Source: Mucilaginibacter rivuli (GTDB lineage: Bacteria; Bacteroidota; Bacteroidia; Sphingobacteriales; Sphingobacteriaceae). From it: a stretch of 64,000 nucleotides of DNA. The position numbers were made by a program, and so were the translations under genes. Location of the stretch: positions 372,001-436,000 of the forward strand of contig NZ_JAHXPQ010000002.1 of the NCBI RefSeq assembly GCF_019391655.1. Direction: 5' to 3'. A model generated the notes under the pieces. That model saw nothing but the letters and a program-made list of their open reading frames with translations. It did not search any database and was not told the DNA's origin. Numbering within the stretch: position 1 is the stretch's first letter; each line of letters begins with the position of its first letter. Below, one piece after another: positions 9,752 to 18,547 of this stretch.

Positions 9752-11905
9752 ATGAGAAAAACCTGTTATTTATCTGTTATTGCACTATGCCTGTTTGCCG
9801 GGCTTAATGGTTATGCGCAAAAAACTATCACTAAGATAGATCGTAAAGCACTTGTTGAGCGGCACAAGGTTATGAATACAAAAGTTGATCCTTTATCATC
9901 GTTAACAGTAGGTAACGGGCGTTTTGCCTTTACAGTTGATGTTACGGGTTTGCAAACTTTCCCCGAAACTTATGAGAAAGGCGTACCGCTGGGTACACAA
10001 TCAGAATGGGGATGGGATAGCTTTAAAGATACCGCGGGTTACAAGTTTGAAGAATCTTTAAAAAACTACCATATCAATGGCCGTGATATCAGCTATGGTG
10101 TGCAGGTGAAAGACCCTAAACGTAGTAATGATGCCGGTAACTGGTTCAGGGAAAACCCGCACCGCTTGCAGTTGGGTAACTTTGGTTTGCTCATCCTGAA
10201 AAAGAATGGCAGCGAAGCTACTATTGATGATATTAAAGATATTCACCAGGTGTTAAACCCCTGGAACGGCGAAATAAAAAGCCATTTTACTGTAGAAGGT
10301 GAATCGGTTGATGTAATAACTTACGGGCACCAGGTTGCAGACGCGGTTGCCGCGCAGATCACTTCAACCCTGGTTAAAGAGGGGCGTTTAAAGGTAACAC
10401 TGAAACTGCCATACCCAACCAACCAGTTTACGGATATGGGTGTGAATTATAAAAATCCTGAAAAGCATACCTCGGGTATTGGTGTGGTATATGGTAATAA
10501 AGCGAACATCTGGCACCAACTGGATGCCATGCGTTATTGGATGGACCTGGAATGGAGTGGCAAGGCATCGTTAACCAAAGCTAAAACCCACGAGTTTTTG
10601 ATATCGCCTGATAAGGTGAGCGATGTACTGGCTGTATCGATAAAATTTTATCCTCTTGCAAAAAAGGTACTATCGCCGGTTAATTTCGAAGAGACAAAAA
10701 CCAGCAGCATAAACGAATGGAAAAAATACTGGCTGCGTGGCGGCGCGGTTGATTTTTCGGGAAGTACCGACAAGCGTGCGTTTGAATTAGAGCGCAGGGT
10801 TATCCTGTCGCAATACCTGCTTAAAGCACAGGAGGCAGGCCAATACCCTCCGCAGGAAACAGGCTTGACCTACAATAGTTGGTATGGCAAACCACACCTC
10901 GAAATGCATTGGTGGCATGATGTGCATTACCCGCTTTGGGGTAGGGAAGACCTGCAGGAGCGGAGCATGGGTTGGTACCAGGATATTAAAGGCAAGGCCA
11001 AAGCCATTGCCGAGCGCCAGGGCTTTAAAGGCGTACGCTGGCCTAAAATGACTGATAACGCGGGAGAGGAAAGCCCGTCATCGGTAGGGGCGTTTTTGAT
11101 CTGGCAGCAGCCACATTATATTTATATGGCCGAGCTTGATTACCGTAATCATCCGAATAACGAAACATTACAGAAGTACAAAAACCTTGTTTTTGCCGAT
11201 GCCGATTTTATGGCGTCATACGCTTATTTTGACAAGGTTAAAAAACATTACACGTTGGGCCCCGGCCTGATACCATCGCAGGAAGTGCATAACCAGGCTA
11301 CCACTATTAACCCGCCTTACGAGTTAACTTATTGGCACTGGGCATTGGGCGTAGCGCAAAAATGGAGAGAGCGTTTAGGTTTACCCCGAGATAAAAGCTG
11401 GGATGAGGTAATGAATAAATTAGCGCCATTGCCACAACAGGATGGTGTTTACCTGGCTGCCGAGAGCGCGCCTGATTCGTACACCAATCCTAAAAACAAA
11501 ACAGACCATCCAAGTCAATTGGCTGCTTATGGTATGATGCCGTACAGCAAAATGATGGATACTACAGTGATGCGTAAAACGTTTGATTTGATATGGACAG
11601 ACTGGACATGGAGCCATACCTGGGGCTGGGATTTCCCGATGGCAGCTATGACAGCCGCGCGTTTAAATATGCCGAATAAAGCTATTGATGCGTTGTTTAT
11701 GCCTGTTACCACCAACACCTATTTAAACAACGGCCATAACTACCAGGATGACAGGCTGACCATTTACATGCCGGGCAATGGTGGAATATTAACCGCTGTA
11801 GCGATGATGTGTGCAGGATGGGATGGCTGTAAGGTGAAAAATCCGGGTATACCAAAGGACGGCACATGGAAAGTGAAATGGGAGGGTTTGAAAAAAATGC
11901 CCTGA
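9752..11905 (+). CDS. Six-hairpin (alpha/alpha)6 glycosidase-like protein, family uncertain
   Basis: 717 residues with a signal peptide ending near 'LNGYAQ'. The N-terminal 300 residues form a beta-sandwich-like domain ('LSSLTVGNGRFAFTVDVTGLQTF'), followed by an aromatic-rich helical region with motifs such as 'HLEMHWWHDVHYPLWGR', 'SSVGAFLIWQQPHYIYMAE' and 'WTWSHTWGWDFPMAAMTAARL'. This layout recalls clan GH-L/GH-M style (alpha/alpha)6 enzymes (GH65, GH95, GH15). I cannot place it in a CAZy family by eye. Acidic residues in 'NAGEESPSS' and 'IPSQEVHNQ' are candidate catalytic groups. Its place between the acetylesterases and GH105 says it acts on the same substrate. It may be one of the less characterised pectin or glucuronidase families. 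Confidence 0.7.
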   Translation: MRKTCYLSVIALCLFAGLNGYAQKTITKIDRKALVERHKVMNTKVDPLSSLTVGNGRFAFTVDVTGLQTFPETYEKGVPLGTQSEWGWDSFKDTAGYKFEESLKNYHINGRDISYGVQVKDPKRSNDAGNWFRENPHRLQLGNFGLLILKKNGSEATIDDIKDIHQVLNPWNGEIKSHFTVEGESVDVITYGHQVADAVAAQITSTLVKEGRLKVTLKLPYPTNQFTDMGVNYKNPEKHTSGIGVVYGNKANIWHQLDAMRYWMDLEWSGKASLTKAKTHEFLISPDKVSDVLAVSIKFYPLAKKVLSPVNFEETKTSSINEWKKYWLRGGAVDFSGSTDKRAFELERRVILSQYLLKAQEAGQYPPQETGLTYNSWYGKPHLEMHWWHDVHYPLWGREDLQERSMGWYQDIKGKAKAIAERQGFKGVRWPKMTDNAGEESPSSVGAFLIWQQPHYIYMAELDYRNHPNNETLQKYKNLVFADADFMASYAYFDKVKKHYTLGPGLIPSQEVHNQATTINPPYELTYWHWALGVAQKWRERLGLPRDKSWDEVMNKLAPLPQQDGVYLAAESAPDSYTNPKNKTDHPSQLAAYGMMPYSKMMDTTVMRKTFDLIWTDWTWSHTWGWDFPMAAMTAARLNMPNKAIDALFMPVTTNTYLNNGHNYQDDRLTIYMPGNGGILTAVAMMCAGWDGCKVKNPGIPKDGTWKVKWEGLKKMP

Positions 11906-11997
11906 TCCGTCAGGATGGTGTAGGATAGTTAATTATCAAAATAGGCTTAATATCGGGGCATAATTGCTTTCCGGCATAAGCCAAAAAATAAACCACA

Positions 11998-13167
11998 ATG
12001 AATAAAACGTATTTTAACCTGAAAAGTGCTACGCTGATAGTTTTAGCATTGTTTGCTTCGGCCGCATCACAGGCACAGGATAAGCTGCCAACCAAGAAGA
12101 AAATATTTGCGAGCATGGCAATAGCTAATAATTACTTTATGGCTAAATGGCCCGATGCAGGCGCTCCGGTAACTACCAAAAACCCGGAAGGTAAAATGGT
12201 TACCCGCACCAGCGAGCTATGGACACGCGCCGTATATTATGAAGGTGTGATGGCTTTTAACGAGGTTTGTCCGGATAAAAAATTAGTGAACTACGCTGTA
12301 GAGTGGGGTGAAAAACACAAATGGAGTCCGCGCGGCGCGGTGAATACGCCTAATGCGGATAACCAATGCTGCGGCCAAACCTATGTTGACCTGTACAACC
12401 TTGACCCTAAGCCGGAGCGTATTGAAACCATCAAAAAATGTATTGACCTGAGCATTGCCGATGAAAAAAACGACGGCGCATGGACTTGGGTTGATGCCAT
12501 CCAAATGGCGATGCCTTTGTATGCTAAATTAGGTGTGATCTATAAAAACGACCCGAAATACTTTGATAAAATGTATACCATGTATAACCACACTAAAACC
12601 ATACAGGGTGGTGGCTTATACAATACCAAAGAGCATTTATGGTGGAGGGACAAAGATTTTGTGCCGCCATACAAGGAGCCTAATGGTGCTAATTGTTACT
12701 GGAGCCGTGGTAACGGATGGGTGTATGCCGCATTGGTGCGTGTAATGGCAACCATCCCGAAAGGAACCGCGCATTACGATGAGTACAAACAGACCTTTTT
12801 GGAGATGAGCAAAGCCTTAGTTCCGCTGCAGCGCGAAGATGGTTACTGGAACGTAAGTTTAATGGACCCTACGCACTTTGGTGGCAAGGAATTAACCGGT
12901 ACATCCCTGTTTGTTTACGGTATGGCATGGGGTATTAAACAAGGCTGGTTGGATAAAAAAACTTACCTGCCTGTTATCACCAAAGCATGGAATGTGATGA
13001 TAAAAGACTCGTTGCACCCTGAAGGATTTTTGGGCTATGTACAGGGTACAGGTAAAGAGCCTAAGGATAGCCAACCGGTAAGCTATACCAATATCCCTGA
13101 TTTTGAGGATTATGGTTTAGGTTGCTTTTTACTGGCAGGTGCTGAGTTGAGTAAGTTGGCTAAGTAG
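11998..13167 (+). CDS. GH105 unsaturated rhamnogalacturonyl hydrolase (YteR/RhiN-like)
   Basis: 389 residues, signal peptide ending near 'SAASQAQ'. The fold is a six-hairpin barrel with GH88/105 motifs: 'RTSELWTRAVYYEGVMAF', 'GAWTWVDAIQMAMPLYAKLG' with candidate catalytic D166, 'YWSRGNGWVYAALVRVM', 'QREDGYWNVSLMDP' and 'TGTSLFVYGMAWGI'. GH105 enzymes hydrate the 4,5-unsaturated uronic acid left at the non-reducing end by polysaccharide lyases, releasing it from rhamnose-containing oligosaccharides. Its presence implies that a lyase works on this substrate; none is visible in the window, so it should lie upstream. The following gap holds a REP-like palindrome. Confidence 0.9.
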   Translation: MNKTYFNLKSATLIVLALFASAASQAQDKLPTKKKIFASMAIANNYFMAKWPDAGAPVTTKNPEGKMVTRTSELWTRAVYYEGVMAFNEVCPDKKLVNYAVEWGEKHKWSPRGAVNTPNADNQCCGQTYVDLYNLDPKPERIETIKKCIDLSIADEKNDGAWTWVDAIQMAMPLYAKLGVIYKNDPKYFDKMYTMYNHTKTIQGGGLYNTKEHLWWRDKDFVPPYKEPNGANCYWSRGNGWVYAALVRVMATIPKGTAHYDEYKQTFLEMSKALVPLQREDGYWNVSLMDPTHFGGKELTGTSLFVYGMAWGIKQGWLDKKTYLPVITKAWNVMIKDSLHPEGFLGYVQGTGKEPKDSQPVSYTNIPDFEDYGLGCFLLAGAELSKLAK

Positions 13168-13229
13168 ATTTTGTCATTGGGGCATTGGTCATTAGGTCAT
13201 TGTCTGGAATAGGAAAAATAAGCAAATTT

Positions 13230-13310
13230 GTCATTGCGAGGCACGAAGCAATCTCAGCGATAGGGCGTACGCCTACCGTTCTTAGTGATTGCTTCGTGCC
13301 TCGCAATGAC
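13230..13310. repeat. REP-like palindromic repeat, copy 1 (perfect 24-bp arms)
   Basis: The left arm (13230-13253, beginning GTCATTGCGAGGCACG) and right arm (13287-13310, ending CGCAATGAC) are exact reverse complements over 24 bp. The 33-nt loop contains the palindrome GGCGTACGCC. The same arm sequence recurs at 15732. It lies wholly in the gap between the GH105 and GH31 genes and is predicted to fold strongly in the operon mRNA. Confidence 0.92.
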
Positions 13311-13323
13311 ATAAAGGGGATAC

Positions 13324-15720
13324 ATGAAGTACAAATACATATTTTTAGCTATAATATTACTCACCTTTTCCGCGAAAGCGCAGACAGGTCTTGGCAGTAA
13401 CACATCCTACAAAAAGGAAGGTAACATACTAACATTCCATAACACTAACGGCGATGTTAAACTGGAGTTTTGCTCGCCTGTTATGTTTAGGGTACGCGCA
13501 AGTTGGACACGTAGTTTTGAGGCTGATGAGCATTTAATGCAGGAAAATTATGCATGGCCTGCGTTTGATTTTAAAGTTGCCCCAACTACAAAAGGGTTTA
13601 CAATAACAACCGGGAAGCTCACTGTTAAAGTTAATAAAGCGCCATTTGGTATAGACGTTTACAGTGCCGATGGTAAACTGCTTTCGGCAGAAGCCGGTGT
13701 TGCCAGGCTTGTAGATACTGTGAGCTGTACCAGGCAATTGGGTGCCAACGAGCGCTTCTTTGGCTTTGGTGAGCGGATGGATAATATTGACCAGACGCAT
13801 AAACTGATCAATTTAAATGTAGGCCGTGGTAAAAGTCGTGATAACCTGATAGGTGCTTACAATGTATTGGAAGCCAATTACTGCCCGGTGCCCTTTTTTA
13901 TGAGTACTAAGGGTTATGGGATATTCTTACATAACTCGCACGCTACAGAGTGGGATATGGGTAATAGCTCAGCAAACAGCTATTCGTTTAAAGCTAAGGG
14001 CGGCGAGTTGGATTATTACTTTATGTATGGCCCCGATTTTCCATCAATATTGAAAAGTTATACATCGATAACCGGCCGCTCGCCGCTATTGAACCGCTTT
14101 GGTTTTGGTTTGCAGCAGGGTACTTATTCCGGGGGTGTTTGGGGACATGAGGAATCAACTTCGGATAAATACCCTGTAGCCTTGTTAAAGAAAATGCGTG
14201 AGCTGGGTATCCCTGTAGATATTTTATGGCTGGATTCTACCTGGCGCTTATTCGGTACGGTGGGGGGCAAAGGCGCGACAACATTTGAGTGGCGCGAAAC
14301 CTTTAAAAATCCGAAAGGGATGTTTGACAGCCTGTACGCCAATCATATTAAAATGGTGGGCTTGCATATTCGTCCACGCTTTGATAATGCAAATAAACTA
14401 ACCCTGTTAACCGATGCGCAGAACCAGGGTTTTACTTATCCTGAGCCAAACAGTAAGGGAGAGTTTGTGAATTTCTTCGACCAAAAAGCGGTTGATTGGT
14501 GGTGGAACAATGGTGTGATGAAAGTAGCATCAATGGGCGCTAAATTTTTGAAAACTGACGAAGGCAGCGCTTTTGGAGCATTGGCTAATGAGAGCGACAA
14601 AGTTGGTCCGCAGGGTAAAGAGGTTGAAGGTTTACACAATGTTTTCCCGATAGCTTATGCTAAAGCGCCGTACCTGCATTTCCAGGAGCTGAATGGTTTT
14701 AGAGGCATGAACCAAACCCGTGAGGGCTATGCGGGTATACAACGTTATCCATACATTTTTGCGGGTGACTGGCCAAGCGAGTGGCAATATTTTGCCCCTG
14801 TTATTAAGGCAGGTATCAATATCGGCCTTTCGGGCGTGAGTGATTGGGCGCATTGCATGGGTGGTTTTGAGCACCCTGCAGACCCGGAATTATATATCCG
14901 CTGGACACAGTTTGGTTTTTTTAGTCCGGTTGCTTTGGTGTTTGGTTTTGACCATCCCGGGTACAAAGAACCATGGAGCTATGGTGAGGAAGCTTTAAAG
15001 AACTTTAAGAAGTATGATCTGCTGCGTTACCGTTTGATACCGTATATCTACAGCAACGCCTTTACAGCTTACCAAACCGGAACCCCTATAATGCGTGCTT
15101 TGGTATTGAATAACCAAAACGATCCGAATACTTATGATATAGCTGATCAATACATGTTCGGCAGCGAAATGATGGTTTGCCCGGTTACGGTTAAAGGAGC
15201 CGAAACACGCACAATTTACTTCCCGGAAGGAACATGGTATGATTACTGGACGGGCGAGAAATATACGGGCAAGCAATATGTGCACGTGTTAACGCCACTT
15301 GATAAATTGCCGGTATACGTTAAAGCAGGAGCGATCATCCCGATGCAGCCCGAAATGAAGTATATGGATGAAAAGCCTGTGGATGTGGTTACATTGGATA
15401 TATGGCCTGCGAGAAATTCATCATTCGATTTGTATGAGGATGATGGTTTGAGTTTGAAATATAAAGATGGCAATTACGCTTTAACAAAGGTAACTGCTTT
15501 ACAAGGCAAAGATGGTTACCAGGTGAGCATTGATAAACCGCTTGGTAAGTTTGTACCAACAAGCCATACTTATGCTTTGAACATCCACTGGAGTGGAAGG
15601 AAAGTAAGTACAGTTGCAGTGAACGGTAAAGAAGTAAAAGACTGGAACCTGGATAAAGGTATTTTGACTATTAAAACCGGGTTGAGTAACAGCGAAAATA
15701 TTAATGTCATTATAAAGTAA
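13324..15720 (+). CDS. GH31 alpha-glycosidase (alpha-glucosidase/alpha-xylosidase type)
   Basis: 798 residues with a signal peptide ending near 'TFSAKAQ'. Order: N-terminal beta-sandwich (about 25-220), TIM barrel with 'VDILWLDSTW' and 'HIRPRF', then two C-terminal beta domains ('MFGSEMMVCPV', 'GTWYDYWTGEKYTG', 'KAGAIIPMQP', 'LYEDDG'). The nucleophile is D412 in 'FLKTDEGSAFG' and the acid/base is D482 in 'GDWPSEW', the two GH31 signature sites. GH31 covers alpha-glucosidases, alpha-xylosidases and alpha-galactosidases; 'KTDEG' fits the alpha-xylosidase/alpha-glucosidase-like subgroups, but specificity cannot be read. It probably trims an alpha-linked sugar from the same pectic substrate. REP-like repeats flank it on both sides. 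Confidence 0.9.
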   Translation: MKYKYIFLAIILLTFSAKAQTGLGSNTSYKKEGNILTFHNTNGDVKLEFCSPVMFRVRASWTRSFEADEHLMQENYAWPAFDFKVAPTTKGFTITTGKLTVKVNKAPFGIDVYSADGKLLSAEAGVARLVDTVSCTRQLGANERFFGFGERMDNIDQTHKLINLNVGRGKSRDNLIGAYNVLEANYCPVPFFMSTKGYGIFLHNSHATEWDMGNSSANSYSFKAKGGELDYYFMYGPDFPSILKSYTSITGRSPLLNRFGFGLQQGTYSGGVWGHEESTSDKYPVALLKKMRELGIPVDILWLDSTWRLFGTVGGKGATTFEWRETFKNPKGMFDSLYANHIKMVGLHIRPRFDNANKLTLLTDAQNQGFTYPEPNSKGEFVNFFDQKAVDWWWNNGVMKVASMGAKFLKTDEGSAFGALANESDKVGPQGKEVEGLHNVFPIAYAKAPYLHFQELNGFRGMNQTREGYAGIQRYPYIFAGDWPSEWQYFAPVIKAGINIGLSGVSDWAHCMGGFEHPADPELYIRWTQFGFFSPVALVFGFDHPGYKEPWSYGEEALKNFKKYDLLRYRLIPYIYSNAFTAYQTGTPIMRALVLNNQNDPNTYDIADQYMFGSEMMVCPVTVKGAETRTIYFPEGTWYDYWTGEKYTGKQYVHVLTPLDKLPVYVKAGAIIPMQPEMKYMDEKPVDVVTLDIWPARNSSFDLYEDDGLSLKYKDGNYALTKVTALQGKDGYQVSIDKPLGKFVPTSHTYALNIHWSGRKVSTVAVNGKEVKDWNLDKGILTIKTGLSNSENINVIIK

Positions 15721-15730
15721 ACTAATGATA

Positions 15731-15832
15731 TGTCATTGCGAGGCACGAAGCAATCACTGAGAAAGGTCGCGAACCATACAGGGCGTTTATCTGTCGCAGA
15801 GATTGCCACGTCGTTCCTCCTCGCAATGACAT
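15731..15832. repeat. REP-like palindromic repeat, copy 2 (asymmetric arms)
   Basis: The left arm from 15731 starts TGTCATTGCGAGGCACGAAG and continues identically to copy 1. The right arm (15801-15831) starts GATTGC and ends TCCTCGCAATGACA, but its middle carries a different version (CACGTCGTTCCTCC), so the ends pair and the centre does not. It looks like a hybrid of two repeat subtypes. It lies between GH31 and GH43. Confidence 0.85.
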
Positions 15833-15844
15833 AAATTTTAACAT

Positions 15845-16771
15845 ATGAAAAAAACACTTCTCTCCACCATTGTCCTCCTCATCGCGATAAGCACCTTCGC
15901 GCAGCAAAAGGAAATTTATATGTTCAGTTATTTTAAGAATAACGGGCAGGATGGCTTGCACCTGGCTTACAGCGAAGATGGCTACCAATGGAAAGCGCTG
16001 AAAGGCGACAGTTCATTTTTAAAGCCGATGGTGAGCAAGGATAAGATCATGCGCGACCCCTGTATTATTCGTGGCACTGATGGTTTGTTCCACATGGTTT
16101 GGACAGATAGCTGGACGGACAGGGGTATTGGTTATGCCAGCTCGAAAGACCTGGTACATTGGAGCGACCAGGTGCAACTGATGGTGATGGAAAAGGAACC
16201 GACAGCGCAAAACTGCTGGGCACCGGAGATCACTTATGATGATGCCACCAAAACTTACATGATCTATTGGGCGACTACCATTCCGGGGCGCTTCCCGCAA
16301 AGGGATACATCTGCCGAAGGGAAAAAACTGAATCACCGCATTTACTATCAAACCACAAAAGATTTTAAAACCTTTAGTGATACCAAAGTATTGTACGATC
16401 CCGGTTTCAGTACCATTGATGCTACTATTGTGAAGGATGGTAAGCATTTCATCATGTTCTTTAAAGACGAAACCAAGTTACCGGCACAAAAGAACCTGCA
16501 TATCGCGTACAGCAAAAACCTGACCGGACCCTATGGCGACCCTACGCCAAAAATTACCGGCGAATACTGGGCCGAAGGGCCAACTACAGTTAAAATAGGC
16601 GATAAATGGATAGTTTACTTTGATAAATATACCCAGCATAAATACGGCGCGATAACATCAACTGACCTGAAGAACTGGACCGATATTTCTGACCAGATCA
16701 AATTACCATCGGGCATTCGCCACGGTACTATATTCAAGATCACTGCCAAAGAATTTGAAGCGTTGAAATGA
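15845..16771 (+). CDS. GH43-type five-bladed beta-propeller glycosidase
   Basis: 308 residues with a signal peptide ending 'AISTFAQ'. Propeller motifs include 'KIMRDPCIIRGTDGLFHMVW' (D71 in the usual position of the GH43 base), 'NCWAPEITYDD', 'STIDATIVKDG' (D192) and 'YWAEGPTTVK' (E244, candidate acid). These spacings fit GH43-like enzymes, which include alpha-L-arabinofuranosidases, beta-xylosidases and exo-beta-1,3-galactanases. The length is short, so there is only the propeller and no accessory beta-sandwich. It is last in the enzyme operon; no clear rho-independent terminator follows, only a third REP-like hairpin. Arabinose or galactose release from pectin side chains is the likely job. 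Confidence 0.82.
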   Translation: MKKTLLSTIVLLIAISTFAQQKEIYMFSYFKNNGQDGLHLAYSEDGYQWKALKGDSSFLKPMVSKDKIMRDPCIIRGTDGLFHMVWTDSWTDRGIGYASSKDLVHWSDQVQLMVMEKEPTAQNCWAPEITYDDATKTYMIYWATTIPGRFPQRDTSAEGKKLNHRIYYQTTKDFKTFSDTKVLYDPGFSTIDATIVKDGKHFIMFFKDETKLPAQKNLHIAYSKNLTGPYGDPTPKITGEYWAEGPTTVKIGDKWIVYFDKYTQHKYGAITSTDLKNWTDISDQIKLPSGIRHGTIFKITAKEFEALK

Positions 16772-16862
16772 TTTCGGAGGTCGGAAGTCTGATGTCTTAG
16801 AATGTCGGCTATCTTGCTTATATTGTATGAGGTGTTGAGATGAATACACCTGTTTTTTTACT

Positions 16863-16966
16863 ATGTCATGGCGAGGAGGTACGACGTGGCCATCACTGAG
16901 GCAGGTAGGCAATATGCATGGTTCGGATCTTTCTCAGTGATGGCCACGCTTTGCTCGCCATGACAT
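16863..16966. repeat. REP-like palindromic repeat, copy 3
   Basis: The left arm (16863-16900) starts ATGTCATGGCGAGG and ends GGCCATCACTGAG; the right arm (16933-16966) starts CTCAGTGATGGCC and ends CTCGCCATGACAT. The outer 13 and inner 13 bases pair perfectly, with mismatches between. The core differs from copies 1 and 2 (GGCGAGG rather than TGCGAGG), so it is a diverged member. It could also act as the 3' end structure of the enzyme operon. Confidence 0.82.
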
Positions 16967-16991
16967 GGTGGAGAAACACCTGTTTTTATCT

Positions 16992-17013
16992 GCACATACA
17001 CGCATTTGCACAT
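16992..17013. repeat. GCACAT-type dispersed motif, copy 1
   Basis: A 22-nt stretch (GCACATACACGCATTTGCAC plus AT) matches 19 of 22 positions with 46299-46320. It lies 55 nt before the LutC-like gene. Function unknown. Confidence 0.5.
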
Positions 17014-17068
17014 TTATTAAATAATTATTCGCAATTTTAGCTTTTCAAGTTTTAATGTCCTGATTTTA

Positions 17069-17653
17069 ATGAGTAGAGAAAGTATATTGGCAGCAGTAGC
17101 GGCAAATCAGCCGGGTTCCATGCCGTTACCTGATATCAGTTTTTTAATGGGCGATGCTACAGACGCTATCGCAAATTTTACCACTACCTTAACCACTATT
17201 GGTGGCAAGGTTTTAAATGTTACTGGTTTTGACGAGATAAAAGCGCTCATCCCGCAGCATTTTGATGCTGAAAAGCGTGTAGTAAGTACCTTGACCGAAC
17301 TGGCAGATATTGCAGAGTTGAACCAGGGCGAAGCTATGGATCCGCATACCTTAGAAGATATTGAGCTCACCATCATCAAAGCGCACCTTGCCGTTGCCGA
17401 AAATGGCGCCGTATGGGTAACCGAAGAATTAATGGGCCAACGTGTGCTGCCATTTATTTGTCAGCACCTGGCGGTAGTGGTTGATGCCAAAACCATTGTA
17501 CCAACCATGCATGAGGCCTATCAAAAAATAGGTACGGGTGCTTACGGGTTCGGTACATTTATAGCGGGCCCTTCAAAAACCGCGGATATTGAACAATCAT
17601 TGGTGCTTGGTGCACACGGTCCGCGCAGCATGACCATCTTTTTATTGGGATAA
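17069..17653 (+). CDS. lutC: LUD-domain protein, LutC/YkgG-like
   Basis: 194 residues. The LUD fold is shown by 'GAVWVTEELMGQRVLPFICQHLAVVVD' and the C-terminal 'GTFIAGPSKTADIEQSLVLGAHGPRSMTIFLLG', which match LutC. LutC belongs to the LutABC system oxidising L-lactate to pyruvate. LutA (cysteine-rich CCG protein) and LutB (iron-sulfur protein) are not beside it here; instead an enoyl-CoA hydratase starts 1 nt after its stop. LutAB may be encoded elsewhere, as is common in Bacteroidota, or the protein may have another role. Confidence 0.8.
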   Translation: MSRESILAAVAANQPGSMPLPDISFLMGDATDAIANFTTTLTTIGGKVLNVTGFDEIKALIPQHFDAEKRVVSTLTELADIAELNQGEAMDPHTLEDIELTIIKAHLAVAENGAVWVTEELMGQRVLPFICQHLAVVVDAKTIVPTMHEAYQKIGTGAYGFGTFIAGPSKTADIEQSLVLGAHGPRSMTIFLLG

Positions 17654-17654
17654 G

Positions 17655-18446
17655 ATGTTTGAAGGATTACTGAAAAAGAACGAGGCTTATGTAAACAGCG
17701 ATACCGATCATTTCGGTGTTACTACCATCGCGTTTTATCACCCGGCCCAAAACTCGTTACCGGCAAATTTATTGCACCAACTGGCTGAGGCGATAGAAGC
17801 CGCGGGTATCAATCCGGATACGAAAGTTATTGTTTTAAAAAGCGATGGCGACCATGCTTTTTGCGCAGGTGCGAGCTTTGATGAATTGCTCCAAATAAAA
17901 ACCAAAGAAGAAGGTAAAAACTTTTTTATGGGTTTTGCCAATGTAATAAATGCCTGCCGTAAATCGCCAAGGATAATTATAGGCCGTGTTTATGGTAAAG
18001 CTATTGGCGGCGGTGTTGGTATAGCCGCGGCTTGCGATTATTGCCTGGCTACACAAAATGCCGAGATCAAACAAAGTGAACTTAGCATAGGCATAGGCCC
18101 GTTGGTGGTAGGCCCGGCTATTATCCGTAAGATAGGCTTAAATGCTTTCTCCAGGTTATCATTAAACGCTACAGATTATTACTCTGCCTTGTGGGCAAAA
18201 GATAAGGGCTTGTATGCCGAAGTATATGAGCGCCGCAAGGATATGGATAAAGCCATCGAAGTATTGGCCATGAAAATTGCCGAATGGAACCCCCAGGCGC
18301 TTGCTGTTCACAAAAAAACATTGTGGGAAGGCACCGAAAACTGGGACGAGCTTTTAGCTGAACGTGCAGCGATAAACGGCGAATTGGTACTTTCGCCGCT
18401 TGCCCAAAATACCATACAGAATATAAAACCGGGTATAAAAAAATAG
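17655..18446 (+). CDS. Enoyl-CoA hydratase/isomerase family protein
   Basis: 263 residues of the crotonase superfamily. The oxyanion-hole segments are visible: 'AFCAGASFDELLQIK' (CAG-type first loop) and 'GRVYGKAIGGGVGIAAACDYCLAT' (second loop). 'EIKQSELSIGIGPLVVGPAIIRKIG' corresponds to the active-site helix, with E in 'QSELSIGI' at a catalytic position. Members hydrate or isomerise CoA thioesters in fatty-acid or branched-chain amino-acid breakdown; it resembles methylglutaconyl-CoA hydratase-like proteins of Bacteroidota, but I am not certain. It is coupled to the LutC-like gene (1-nt gap), so the two should be translated together. Confidence 0.85.
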   Translation: MFEGLLKKNEAYVNSDTDHFGVTTIAFYHPAQNSLPANLLHQLAEAIEAAGINPDTKVIVLKSDGDHAFCAGASFDELLQIKTKEEGKNFFMGFANVINACRKSPRIIIGRVYGKAIGGGVGIAAACDYCLATQNAEIKQSELSIGIGPLVVGPAIIRKIGLNAFSRLSLNATDYYSALWAKDKGLYAEVYERRKDMDKAIEVLAMKIAEWNPQALAVHKKTLWEGTENWDELLAERAAINGELVLSPLAQNTIQNIKPGIKK

Positions 18447-18547
18447 CACTCAATTTATTCGGTGCAAAATCTGCAAAACATAAAACAAAAATTTAAAATC
18501 CGGCGTATAACTGATCACGTATCTGATTAATAGTTAAACTCCGGGTT

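Noticed and set aside
13185..13400. 71-residue ORF covering the REP-like repeat
   Set aside because: Most of it is the palindrome itself ('ARHEAISAIG' and 'SDCFVPRNDI' are its translated arms), so it is repeat sequence, not a gene.
13230..16966. Possible CRISPR or IS ends at the palindromes
   Set aside because: No regular repeat-spacer pattern, no cas genes, no transposase between copies.
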